Below, one piece after another: positions 19,263-27,363 of a DNA stretch of 64,000 nucleotides (position 1 is the first letter of the stretch; each line of letters opens with the position of its first letter). Both the position numbers and the translations under genes were made by a program. Under the pieces are notes generated by a model, which had not been told where the DNA came from, searched no databases, and saw only the letters and a program-made list of their open reading frames with translations. The DNA is from Bacteroidales bacterium (GTDB lineage: Bacteria > Bacteroidota > Bacteroidia > Bacteroidales > UBA3663), in NCBI GenBank assembly GCA_017449065.1, contig JAFSKF010000041.1, positions 1 to 64,000 on the forward strand. The letters are read 5' to 3'.

Positions 19263-19620
19263 CAGCGATTTTCAAGGTCTCAATGCCTGATGAAATGGCA
19301 GGTTATTCCGCCTTTTGCAGGCAGGACTTAGAAAATCAGACATAAAAGGCGTTTACTTAACGCTTCATCGCTACTCTCCAAACTTCGAACACTTGGAAAC
19401 CATAGTAGCAGATGTAGCAACGGTAGATGACCCGAGGATGTGTTTATACGCATCCCCTTTGGCGTTTGTGGATACTTGCAGGTATTTACGACGGGTTTGG
19501 GGAGATTGTAGAACATACCAGCGTGGGCTTCGAAGTTGCTTATCTTTACTATGGGGGCAAGTTCGAAGGCCAGGAGAGTGAGATAAGTAGCAAAGTACGG
19601 ATCTCACGCTTTTTGTTTTT
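19263..19620 (+). ncRNA. Structured non-coding RNA or long cis-acting leader, ending in a terminator
   Basis: No credible gene lies here, but paired segments are dense. A long imperfect stem is formed by 19373-19379 with 19573-19579 (ACTCTCC/GGAGAGT), 19383-19390 with 19561-19568 (CTTCGAAC/GTTCGAAG) and 19393-19395 with 19558-19560. It continues with 19400-19407 with 19547-19554 (CCATAGTA/TACTATGG), 19410-19413 with 19542-19545, and 19417-19421 with 19535-19539. That is 35 base pairs. Inside it are small hairpins, e.g. GGATGTG/CGCATCC (19435-19454). A promoter box ends at 19262 and a terminator lies at 19578-19620. It could be a free RNA or an attenuating leader of the downstream operon. It does not look like tmRNA or RNase P RNA. 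I do not recognise the class. Confidence 0.6.
19578..19620 (+). terminator. Intrinsic terminator (possible attenuator) before the LRR gene
   Basis: GTGAGAT (19578-19584) pairs perfectly with ATCTCAC (19601-19607), followed after GC by TTTTTGTTTTT. It lies 77 bases upstream of the LRR start codon, on the same strand as the promoter at 19255. Its left arm shares two bases with the outer helix of the RNA, so the two structures may compete. Confidence 0.7.
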
Positions 19621-19696
19621 AAACCCAAACCGAAAGACATAATTCTTGCAGGAGGTCGCAGGAAAGAGCATTTATTACATCTTAAACGAACCTATT

Positions 19697-22600
19697 ATGA
19701 AAAAGCTCAACCTTCTGCTTGCGATCTTCGCAGTAAGCATCGGTGCCGTTCAAGACCTCACGGCACGCACAGCGCCCACTTTACCGGAAGCTCAGACCTT
19801 GGAAAGCGGACAGACCTATTACCTTTATAATGTAGGCAGTAAGAAATTTGTTTACCATTATTCGTCTTATGCACGCACTTCTGAAACAGCCAGAACAGGA
19901 GTTATTATTACTGCTTTAGACGGCAACTACACACTGCAATTTAGCGATAATAATTATTATTTGTATGAGAGTAGCACAGGCTCATCAGAAATGAGTTGCA
20001 GTAGCAACCCCTCAGCATCTTATCGATATTTCCGCATCGCAGAGACAGAAGGCGGTTATACCATTCAGCGCAACTACAGTTACAATGAAACGCATTTTGT
20101 GGGCAATAACAGTAGTTACTATGTCTATGCTAACCAGACCAGCGGTAACATTGTTTGGCAATTGTTTGATGAGGAGGGAGCTCAAGCCATGATTCATTAC
20201 AATGCCAAGAAAGCCCTTTACGATGCTCTTGAAGATGCGGTGGGTTATGGCTATGAGTTTGCCATTGCAGACTATGATGCCATCTATGTCAACGAGGCCA
20301 GCACCACAGATGAACTCAATGCTGCTGCAACAGCATTGAACAAGGCCTTAAATATGTCTCAAGGTTATAAGGCTCCCTGGTGGAACGAACGGCCTATCCA
20401 GTTCTACACCGCAGACGGTAGCTTTGGTCAAAACTATTCTTATACTTGGGCCTTACCGGACAATAGTTACACAAGTGGAAGATATTTCCATAGATATCTA
20501 TATGATGGAGAAAGCAGTTCTATCAGTGCTAAAGTTTTAGTGAAAGAGCCTTCTACGTTGGTATATGCAACGGATGGATATTCAGGGGGTAATGTAAAAG
20601 TTGAAGTGGATGGGGTTCAGGTTAGGTCTTTATCTGGCTCGCAGTATTATCAGTCTCCATCAACCAAAACTTATACACGGCACTTTGAGGAATTAGAACC
20701 GGGACTACACACGATAACTTGGACTTTTTCGGGTACAGGATCCTTTGTTTTATACAAAGTGGGCGTACTATCCAAGCCACAGATTACGGTGAACCTATTA
20801 GAGCCGGGAAGTTTGGGCACAGAGGTGTTGTATAATACCGACCATATCAAGAATGTGCGACGACTGAAAGTAAAGGGCGCCATGAACAGCGATGACTGGG
20901 CAAGAATCAAGATGATGTCCACTCTGTTGGAACTGGATCTCAGCGAAGCCCAGTTCACGAAAATTCCAAACAACCAGTTCAAGGTAAGCGACAGCGACAC
21001 CACAATGAACTTCCTGCACAAGGTTATTCTGCCTGAAGGACTGACCACCATCGGTGACTATGCATTTTACAACTCTTTTGTAGAGGACATCAATCTGCCT
21101 TCCACCATGCAAAGTGTAGGTCAATATGCTTTTAATAAGAGCCACGTCAAAGAACTCATCATGCCTGACGATATGACCGACTTCTATGGAGGTGATAATT
21201 ATGGCTACTGCTTTGAATCTATGTATTGGCTCCAGAAACTGGTGTTGCCTAAGAATCTGACAAGAATACCTAATAGCACATTCCATTATTGCTATTATGT
21301 CACCGAAGTCGTGATGCCAGAGAAGCTGCAGACAGTAGGAGCGTATGCCTTTGCCTCATGTAATAGGATGCAAACCACTCTGCCTGAAGGCTTGGAAACC
21401 ATAGAAGGGTATGCGTTCTCATACTGCTCTGCTTTCAATTCTCCGCTGCCATCTACATTGACTTCAATCGGTAATTACGCTTTCTATAACTGCACGAGCC
21501 TGACTAAGGTTGAACTGAATGTGAACCTATATTCTTTGGCAAACGGTGTATTCAAAGAATGCAGCAAACTGGATACGTTGAAGCTGATGTCACCGACTGT
21601 GACAACTATCCAAAGTGCAAATAATTATCCACTTTCTGACATCACGAAGATGGTAATACAAGTGCCTCATTACCTTGTGAATAGCTACAAACTGCACAGT
21701 TACTGGTACAATGCCAAGGCTATCGATCCGTTTGATTACAGCACGGTGGAATATATTCCTCTTCATGGAAACCTAACGCTGAATCATGAGCGGTTTGGAG
21801 GACAGCCAAGCTTAGAAATCGCCGGAGGTTGTTATTTAAAGATAAACGGTGATGCAGAACAGCAATTCAATAATATTAAAGTGAATAATAATCCGGATGA
21901 GTATTATTATGGTCAGTTCTTGAACAACTGCGACAACATTTCTGCTAATGGTGACAACTCATTGACCTATTATACCAAAGCCAAGAAATGGTACTTTATT
22001 TCTCTGCCTTTTGATTTGGATGTATCGCGCATCGAACCAGGTGAAGGTGTCCAGTATGCCATCCGCACCTATGACGGAGAAGGACGAGCCGCTAATGGTA
22101 AATCAGGTAACTGGAAGAATATGGATCGCACAGGCATTATTCCCGCAGGCACAGGCTTCATTTTCCAGACAAACATTGCCACATGGTCGTATTTCTATGC
22201 TGCAGACACAGAGAACAAGTACGGCACTCTGAGGACGGATGAATTCACCAAGATCCTTGCCGTGAACGCCAGCGAAACTGCCAGCAATAGGGGTTGGAAC
22301 CTGGTGGGTAACCCCTATCAGTGCTTCTACAACAACCATTGTCTGAACTTCACCGCTCCTATCACTATCTGGAATCCGGACAACAAGACCTATACCGCCT
22401 ACTCGCTGACCGACGATGACTATGCCATCCGTCCGAATGAGGCATTCTTTGTGCAGTGTCCGAATGAAGAGTATAACACCCTTGGCTTCCCGCTGCAGGG
22501 CCGTCAGCTGACCAGCGTCATCGAAAGCCAGAATGCTGCCAAGGCAATGCTTCCGGTGGCACGTACCAGATATGTGGTGAACCTCACCATTGGCGATGGC

Positions 22601-23125
22601 GAGTGGGAGGATCAGACCCGCGTGGTGCTGAACGAGAAGGCAAGTCTGGCCTACGAAACGGCTTGCGACGCCAGCAAGTTCATGAGCATGGACAACAGCG
22701 TGCCTCAGATCTACTCGTTGGATGCAGACGGCACACAGTATGCCATCAATGAGCGTCCTATAGGCGAAGGAACCGTGAAACTTGGCTTCTATGCCGGTCA
22801 GAGCGGAAACCACACCATTACACTGACACGTTGCGATGCCAAGAACGTGTTCCTCACCGACCATCTCACTGGCATGACGACGGAAATCACCGATGCGCCC
22901 TACAGTTTCTATGCTGAGGCCGGAACCGACGATAATCGCTTCACGCTGAGCTTTGTGGCAGGTGAGCTTACCGGTATTCAGGAGATGGAGCAGGCAACGG
23001 ATCTTGACGGCACAGAGGTATTCAGTGCAGAGGGTAAGTTACTGGGCACAGATGCCAGCCGCCTTGGCACGGGTATCTACATCATCCGTCAGGGTAAAAA
23101 GGTCAGCAAGGTTATTGTACGTTAA
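19697..23125 (+). CDS. Secreted BspA-like leucine-rich-repeat protein with T9SS sorting domain
   Basis: About 1142 residues from the ATG at 19697, which begins a signal peptide (MKKLNLLLAIFAVSIGAVQ). An N-terminal region (about 30-170) with repeated aromatic positions suggests a trefoil-like binding module. A beta-sandwich follows, then BspA-type LRRs (about 385-680) of the pattern L-P-x-x-L-x-x-I-G-x-Y-A-F-x-x-C. The C-terminal 40 residues fit the type A T9SS sorting domain: EVFSAEGKLLGTD, then GTGIYIIRQGKKVSKVIVR. Export through the outer membrane by T9SS is inferred. First gene of an operon, 14 bases before the next gene. BspA-like LRR proteins often act in adhesion. Confidence 0.88.
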   Translation: MKKLNLLLAIFAVSIGAVQDLTARTAPTLPEAQTLESGQTYYLYNVGSKKFVYHYSSYARTSETARTGVIITALDGNYTLQFSDNNYYLYESSTGSSEMSCSSNPSASYRYFRIAETEGGYTIQRNYSYNETHFVGNNSSYYVYANQTSGNIVWQLFDEEGAQAMIHYNAKKALYDALEDAVGYGYEFAIADYDAIYVNEASTTDELNAAATALNKALNMSQGYKAPWWNERPIQFYTADGSFGQNYSYTWALPDNSYTSGRYFHRYLYDGESSSISAKVLVKEPSTLVYATDGYSGGNVKVEVDGVQVRSLSGSQYYQSPSTKTYTRHFEELEPGLHTITWTFSGTGSFVLYKVGVLSKPQITVNLLEPGSLGTEVLYNTDHIKNVRRLKVKGAMNSDDWARIKMMSTLLELDLSEAQFTKIPNNQFKVSDSDTTMNFLHKVILPEGLTTIGDYAFYNSFVEDINLPSTMQSVGQYAFNKSHVKELIMPDDMTDFYGGDNYGYCFESMYWLQKLVLPKNLTRIPNSTFHYCYYVTEVVMPEKLQTVGAYAFASCNRMQTTLPEGLETIEGYAFSYCSAFNSPLPSTLTSIGNYAFYNCTSLTKVELNVNLYSLANGVFKECSKLDTLKLMSPTVTTIQSANNYPLSDITKMVIQVPHYLVNSYKLHSYWYNAKAIDPFDYSTVEYIPLHGNLTLNHERFGGQPSLEIAGGCYLKINGDAEQQFNNIKVNNNPDEYYYGQFLNNCDNISANGDNSLTYYTKAKKWYFISLPFDLDVSRIEPGEGVQYAIRTYDGEGRAANGKSGNWKNMDRTGIIPAGTGFIFQTNIATWSYFYAADTENKYGTLRTDEFTKILAVNASETASNRGWNLVGNPYQCFYNNHCLNFTAPITIWNPDNKTYTAYSLTDDDYAIRPNEAFFVQCPNEEYNTLGFPLQGRQLTSVIESQNAAKAMLPVARTRYVVNLTIGDGEWEDQTRVVLNEKASLAYETACDASKFMSMDNSVPQIYSLDADGTQYAINERPIGEGTVKLGFYAGQSGNHTITLTRCDAKNVFLTDHLTGMTTEITDAPYSFYAEAGTDDNRFTLSFVAGELTGIQEMEQATDLDGTEVFSAEGKLLGTDASRLGTGIYIIRQGKKVSKVIVR

Positions 23126-23139
23126 AATAAAGTAAGCGT

Positions 23140-24678
23140 ATGAAAAAGATACGTTTAATCATTATCGCTGTGATGTGCCTGATGGGGTGCATCACAGCCC
23201 GTGCCCAGGATGACTTCAATCCTGCGTCACCCTCGGAGCCTGGGCCTCCTACTATCTATTCGCGAATTGTGCTCCTGAGGAATATCAGCGATGCCGGCAG
23301 CGTGTCGGGAGAAGGCAGGTATGCCGTGGGCAATACTGTGAATGTCTATGCGTATGTCAACGCCGGCTATACTTTTCAGAAATGGACGGACACCCGGGGC
23401 AATCTGTTGGGCACATCGACCACACTCAGTTTTGTAAACACAGAGCAGACCGATACCTTGATTGCCAACTATGCCTTTACTCCGGGCAGCCCCAGCGAAC
23501 CCAGTGAGCCAAGCACCACACTTTATTACCGGCTTGGACTCAATGCCACAGCGGGCTGCACAGTGAGCGGTGCCGGCCGTTATCTGGCGGGTACGGGTGT
23601 GTCTGTGTATGCATCTATCGAGAGCGGGTACAGTTTCCTTGGCTGGACAAACCGCAAGGGCGAGACGGTCTCAATGAGCACGTCGTTCAGCTACACGATG
23701 CCCGTTGACGGAGATACGCTGACGGCCAACTGTGTGTTTATTCCCAATTCACCGGCTGAACCGAGCGACCCTGTGCTGAGACACAATGTCACCGTTGCCA
23801 CTTCCGATGGCGGCTACTATAGCGGAAGCACAGGTCGTTTCTTGGAAGGCAGCACCTACAGCCTATATGCCTATCCCAACACGGGCTATGACTTCGTGGG
23901 GTGGTATCTGAACGGTGAACTGTACACCACTTTGCGCTCGTTCAGCTACACAGTAGGTAACGAGAATATGAACTTCCTTGCCAAGTTCGTCTTTAACCCC
24001 AGTTCCCCGGGAGAGCCCAATATGCCTGCCATCTCTGAGTATTCATACTACCTGATGACGGTGAACGGCAGACCGGGAGATACGGTGAAGTATGCCATCA
24101 ACCTCGTCAACACGCAGGTGGTAAAGGATATGAACATCCGCATCACCTTCCCTGCGGGCGTGGTGGTCGAACCAGGTGACTATACGCTGAGCGACAAGGC
24201 TACAGGCTACGATGTAACCATCTGTGAGGCCGTTGACACCATTTCCATTATTGAGGAGGGAGCCCAGTTGTGGGATTTCACCATGATAGGTGGCACTACT
24301 GAGCCTGCCACGCAGGCACTGCTGACCTTCGATATCTTTCTGCCCGATACCATCGATACCGGCCACCGCCATCAGGTGAAGATCAATCAGATTTCCATGA
24401 CGATGGAAGACGGTACCGCTGTTACGGCAAGAACCCGCAACGGTGTGATTGGTGTTTTCAGAAACGGCGATGCCAACGGTGACGATGCGGTGGATGCGCT
24501 CGATGCATCGCTCATCTTGCAGTATGTGGCACATAAGTTCGGTGACGACAACAGCGACTTCATCAAGGAGGCTGCAGATACCAACAACGGCAGTGAGGTG
24601 GATGCCCTGGACGCTTCGTTGGTGCTGCAGCATGCCGCTAAGAAAATTGACTTAAACGAAATAGAAACCCAAGAGTGA
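23140..24678 (+). CDS. Secreted protein with InlB B-like repeats, a cohesin-like module and a C-terminal dockerin
   Basis: 512 residues with a signal peptide (about 1-22, ending ARAQ). Three modules of about 60 residues (about 45-110, 130-200, 215-285) share G-x-Y/R-x-x-G-x-x-V-x-x-Y-A-x-x-x-x-GY-x-F-x-x-W, as in divergent InlB B-repeats. They are separated by proline linkers of the form P-x-SP-x-EP-x-x-P, four times. A cohesin-like beta-sandwich (about 300-435) comes next. The C-terminus has two dockerin-type calcium loops: GDANGDDAVDALDASLIL and a second ending EVDALDASLVLQHAAKKI. No T9SS tail is seen. It is followed directly by a cohesin-bearing gene, so a dockerin-cohesin pairing is likely. 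Confidence 0.82.
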   Translation: MKKIRLIIIAVMCLMGCITARAQDDFNPASPSEPGPPTIYSRIVLLRNISDAGSVSGEGRYAVGNTVNVYAYVNAGYTFQKWTDTRGNLLGTSTTLSFVNTEQTDTLIANYAFTPGSPSEPSEPSTTLYYRLGLNATAGCTVSGAGRYLAGTGVSVYASIESGYSFLGWTNRKGETVSMSTSFSYTMPVDGDTLTANCVFIPNSPAEPSDPVLRHNVTVATSDGGYYSGSTGRFLEGSTYSLYAYPNTGYDFVGWYLNGELYTTLRSFSYTVGNENMNFLAKFVFNPSSPGEPNMPAISEYSYYLMTVNGRPGDTVKYAINLVNTQVVKDMNIRITFPAGVVVEPGDYTLSDKATGYDVTICEAVDTISIIEEGAQLWDFTMIGGTTEPATQALLTFDIFLPDTIDTGHRHQVKINQISMTMEDGTAVTARTRNGVIGVFRNGDANGDDAVDALDASLILQYVAHKFGDDNSDFIKEAADTNNGSEVDALDASLVLQHAAKKIDLNEIETQE

Positions 24679-24683
24679 AAAAA

Positions 24684-25886
24684 ATGAAACCAATGAAATC
24701 ATTATTTCTGTCTCTTGCCTGCTGCATGATGGGTGCAGGGGCAGGAGCGCAAACGGTCACCGTTGCTGACGTGGAGGCTCTGCCCGGCGAGACGGTTACC
24801 TTTGCCGTGAATCTTTCAGGCGGGAAAGCTGACACTTACACCGCCATGCAGTTCGATGTGCAGTTCCCTGCCACAGGCTTCTCCACAACGGGCGACTACA
24901 GTGTGTCGTCGCTTTGGAAGAATGCCACATCCACCGTCGGTTCCGTGGATGCCGCTGGAGTCGCAACCATTCCGGTCGCTTCGTCGGAAGCCATCAGTGC
25001 CGCTGACGTGGAAGGCCTGCTCACGGTGTCTTTTACGGTCGGTAGCGACGTTGCCTTAGGCGACTACGATGTGACGCTGAAGAACCTCTGGTTCGGTTAC
25101 GGCACGAGCAGCAAGGACTATGCAGACGATGTGACCTTCCAGGTGAAGGTGGTGGAGCATCACACCATTGTTTTGGACGAAAACTCGACAACTGTGCCTG
25201 AGGCTGCTTCGGATGTGAACGTGCGTGTGCTCCGCACCATCGCCGCAGGAAACTGGAGCACCATCTGCCTGCCCTTCGCCATGTCGGAAGCCCAAGTGAA
25301 AAGCGCTTTCGGTGAGGATGTGCAATTGGGCGACTTTGTGGGCTGTGACGTTGATGACGAAACGGGCGACATCAGTGTGAATTTCAGCAAGGTGACCGCC
25401 CTTGAGGCTAATTATCCTTACATCATCAAAGTATCGGAAGCCATTACGGAAATCTCTGTCGAAGGGGTGGATATCGCCCCGGAAGAGGAACCTGTCGTTG
25501 ACAGAGATGAGGTGACAACCGGTTCGGGTCGCAATAAGGTAACCACCTACAACAGTTTCTTCGGAACTTATGTGGCAGAGACCGTGATCCCCGACTATGC
25601 TCTTTTCATCAGCGGAAACAAGTTCTGGTTCTCGACGGGAAATACCCGGATCAAGGCTTTCCGGGCTTACTTCGACCTTGCCACTGCCGGTGCAGAGTAT
25701 GATGAAGGAGCAGAGGCTCCCCGTCTGAATCTCAATTTCGTGGACGAGGTAACCGGCATCGGTGAAGTTCGGAGCGGCAGTAGCGGAAAAGATGAATCCT
25801 GCTATGATCTTCTCGGACGCAAGCGGCAGGGAACATCTGAGAAAGGATTGTTCATCATGAAAGGAAAAAAGGTAATCGTCAAATAA
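24684..25886 (+). CDS. Secreted cohesin-domain protein with T9SS sorting domain
   Basis: About 400 residues with a signal peptide ending near GAGAGAQ. Residues about 22-155 look like a cohesin: VTVADVEALPGETVTFAVNL at the start, then AMQFDVQFPATGF and an LTVSFTVGSDVALGDYDVTL strand pair. A second domain (about 165-350) contains GNWSTICLPFAMSEAQVK, a motif common in exported Bacteroidetes proteins. The tail (CYDLLGRKRQG then GLFIMKGKKVIVK) fits a T9SS type A sorting domain. A GTG at 24675 that overlaps the upstream stop (GTGA) is an alternative start; the ATG at 24684 or 24693 gives a cleaner signal peptide. It likely binds the dockerin of the preceding protein. Confidence 0.8.
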   Translation: MKPMKSLFLSLACCMMGAGAGAQTVTVADVEALPGETVTFAVNLSGGKADTYTAMQFDVQFPATGFSTTGDYSVSSLWKNATSTVGSVDAAGVATIPVASSEAISAADVEGLLTVSFTVGSDVALGDYDVTLKNLWFGYGTSSKDYADDVTFQVKVVEHHTIVLDENSTTVPEAASDVNVRVLRTIAAGNWSTICLPFAMSEAQVKSAFGEDVQLGDFVGCDVDDETGDISVNFSKVTALEANYPYIIKVSEAITEISVEGVDIAPEEEPVVDRDEVTTGSGRNKVTTYNSFFGTYVAETVIPDYALFISGNKFWFSTGNTRIKAFRAYFDLATAGAEYDEGAEAPRLNLNFVDEVTGIGEVRSGSSGKDESCYDLLGRKRQGTSEKGLFIMKGKKVIVK

Positions 25887-25901
25887 CAAAAACAAGATAA
25901 T

Positions 25902-26081
25902 ATGAAGAACAAGTATGAAACGCCATCCATCCGCATGGTGATTGTCAATACGTCAAACGTGTTCTGCGGCTCCCCGATCAGTTCTCCCAACGGAATCGGT
26001 TATGGCGGTGTGGATCGTGAAGGAACCGTCACCCCCGAAAGCTGTCGCAGCACCGAATGGAGCGACTTCGAAGGGAATTAA
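25902..26081 (+). CDS. Small 59-residue protein of unknown function
   Basis: ATG at 25902 to TAA at 26079-26081. The N-terminus MKNKYETPSIRMVIV follows a pattern (K-x-Y-x-x-P-x-I-x-V/M) that I know from many short hypothetical proteins of Prevotella and Bacteroides. The remainder is rich in Ser, Gly and Pro, has two cysteines (22 and 48), and ends in an acidic tail. There is no clear signal peptide. It starts 15 bases after the cohesin gene and is followed by a strong terminator, so it is the last gene of the secreted-protein operon. Function unknown; an unusual secreted peptide or a modified peptide is only a guess. Confidence 0.6.
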   Translation: MKNKYETPSIRMVIVNTSNVFCGSPISSPNGIGYGGVDREGTVTPESCRSTEWSDFEGN

Positions 26082-26102
26082 CTCCACTCTTCCTTTTCTC
26101 TC

Positions 26103-26142
26103 AGGCATCTTGCAGAGCCCCATCCCTGCAAGATGCCTTTTT
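26103..26142 (+). terminator. Strong intrinsic terminator of the secreted-protein operon
   Basis: AGGCATCTTGCA (26103-26114) pairs perfectly over 12 bp with TGCAAGATGCCT (26127-26138), followed by T-rich sequence. Confidence 0.92.
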
Positions 26143-26409
26143 CATGCTTGCTTTCAAGCATTCAATAAGCGAGCAAACAGTCTTTAGCCAGCTTTTAGCC
26201 TGCTTGCTGCCTTACTCATGGGTATGCTTAGGAGCAGCCTGAAAGGAGCCTAAGAGCAGGCTACAGCGTCTGACAAACGAATCAGATAGGACAATAACAG
26301 CAGGCATAGACTTAAAAGGCACTTATAAGCGCTTTCGCAAGTCATAAGCAAGCCTATAGCAAGCTCAAAGTGCTTGTTTGGCCTTGCTTACCCCTTGCGA
26401 AGTCCTTGC
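26143..26409. other. Gene-free segment rich in AGC/GCT words and short inverted repeats
   Basis: No reading frame of note. The words AAGCA, TTGCT, AGCAAGC, GCTTGC and AGCAGGC recur many times on both strands. Local palindromes include CTTAGG/CCTAAG and AGCCTG/CAGGCT between about 26225 and 26265. I see no transposase, tRNA or known RNA in it. It separates the operon terminator from the end of the HEPN gene. Confidence 0.45.
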
Positions 26410-26811
26410 CTAAGGTAGTTCAGTGAGATTCTTAATTTTTTGTATTAGGATTGTAGTTGGTTCTAATAATGGAATAATGTCGTTTGCATCAACATCAAAG
26501 AAGTCATCGTAGTCGCTTTCTTGTCGCAGAGTGAAAAGACGACGCATAAGCGCCCCGTCTTCAGTAGTAAGACTTCCGTTTTTTACAAATTGAAAATGAA
26601 TCATTGTTTGTAATCCGGAATGCGTATGTGCAGATAACCCCTTACTGATAAGTAATGAACTAGCTGCATAATAAAAGGCATAATATAATCGATTAGCAGC
26701 TGTGCTATACATTTCTAACTCTATGAGTTTCTTCGCATCGCTTAATGTAGTTTGGGCTCTTTCTAATCGATATGCAACGATTGCGGTCCGTTCTTCATCA
26801 GTCATGCTCAT
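26410..26811 (-). CDS. HEPN domain protein (probable toxin of a MNT/HEPN pair)
   Basis: 133 residues, all-helical. It contains the HEPN core: an N-terminal helix with RLERAQTTLSDAKKLIE, then AANRLYYAFYYAASSLL, and near the C-terminus LFTLRQESDYDDF, a typical HEPN segment. Known MNT/HEPN modules use the HEPN protein as a toxin (often an RNase) that the nucleotidyltransferase inactivates. The classical R-x4-6-H motif is not obvious here, so catalytic activity is uncertain. It overlaps the upstream gene by 4 bases (ATGA), which fits a co-translated pair. Confidence 0.85.
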   Translation of the reverse strand: MSMTDEERTAIVAYRLERAQTTLSDAKKLIELEMYSTAANRLYYAFYYAASSLLISKGLSAHTHSGLQTMIHFQFVKNGSLTTEDGALMRRLFTLRQESDYDDFFDVDANDIIPLLEPTTILIQKIKNLTELP

Positions 26812-27113
26812 ATAGATATCCCTTCTTTATTTACGTTATATCGGAACAAGGATGGTTTGCCGTTTTTCCATTGTTCCTGTGTATAGATGATTGAGTTGAT
26901 TTGCTGACCCAATTCTAATCCTTTTAACCACAATTCGTAACCCATACGGTGTTGCTCCTCGCTTACTTTGGGAGAATCGACCAAGATGAGAACATCCCAG
27001 TCTGAATCATTCCGAGCAGTTCCTCTGGCTCTTGATCCAAACAGAAAAACCTGTGCAGACGGCTCCATTTTATGCACAGTTTTACCAATCATGCTGATAA
27101 TGTCCTGATCCAT
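26808..27113 (-). CDS. Minimal nucleotidyltransferase (MNT) antitoxin of a MNT/HEPN pair
   Basis: 101 residues. The nucleotidyltransferase motif is plain: FLFGSRARGTARNDSDWDVLIL (GSRARG plus S-D-x-D). Small nucleotidyltransferases of this type can adenylylate HEPN partners. The ATG at 27113 was chosen. A longer frame would start at a TTG (27137) that belongs to the promoter -7 box. The promoter and 33-bp repeats lie directly upstream. Confidence 0.88.
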   Translation of the reverse strand: MDQDIISMIGKTVHKMEPSAQVFLFGSRARGTARNDSDWDVLILVDSPKVSEEQHRMGYELWLKGLELGQQINSIIYTQEQWKNGKPSLFRYNVNKEGISI

Positions 27114-27134
27114 TTTCTTTTTTGATATGTGCCG

Positions 27135-27165
27135 CAAAGATAGTAATTATTCCAATCCCCACAAA
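27135..27165 (-). promoter_or_regulatory. Promoter of the MNT/HEPN pair, embedded in a 33-bp repeat unit
   Basis: Minus strand: TTTG (27165-27162), 19-base spacer, TATCTTTG (27142-27135). This is a full match to the Bacteroidetes promoter pattern. The TTTG is part of the CCAATCCCCACAAA repeat core, so every unit of the array carries a -33-like element but only the last is followed by a -7 box. Confidence 0.75.
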
Positions 27166-27275
27166 ATTTTTTCTTAGAAATATACCAATCCCCACAAAAA
27201 TTCTTCTGGAAAATATACCAATCCCCACAAAAATTCTTCTGGAAAATATACCAATCCCCACAAAAATAGAGTAGA
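27152..27275 (-). repeat. 33-bp repeat array B (four units) in the MNT/HEPN leader
   Basis: CCAATCCCCACAAAA begins at 27152, 27185, 27218 and 27251, exactly 33 bases apart. The second and third units are almost identical over their whole length. There are no spacers between units, so this is a tandem array, not a CRISPR. The open frame through it is not in phase with the MNT gene. GTTCGTTAAAC follows at 27307-27317, as in the ATPase leader. Confidence 0.92.
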
Positions 27276-27363
27276 ACTTTAAAACCATTTTATCCTTTCA
27301 ATCCGAGTTCGTTAAACTTTAGATAAATGAACCTATAGTTCGTTTTCCACTCACTCCGGGTTC

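Noticed and set aside
19328..19642. Short frames on both strands (62-89 codons) in the structured RNA
   Set aside because: They overlap one another in several frames, show no typical start region, and follow the paired RNA segments. Kept as an alternative only if homologs show coding bias.
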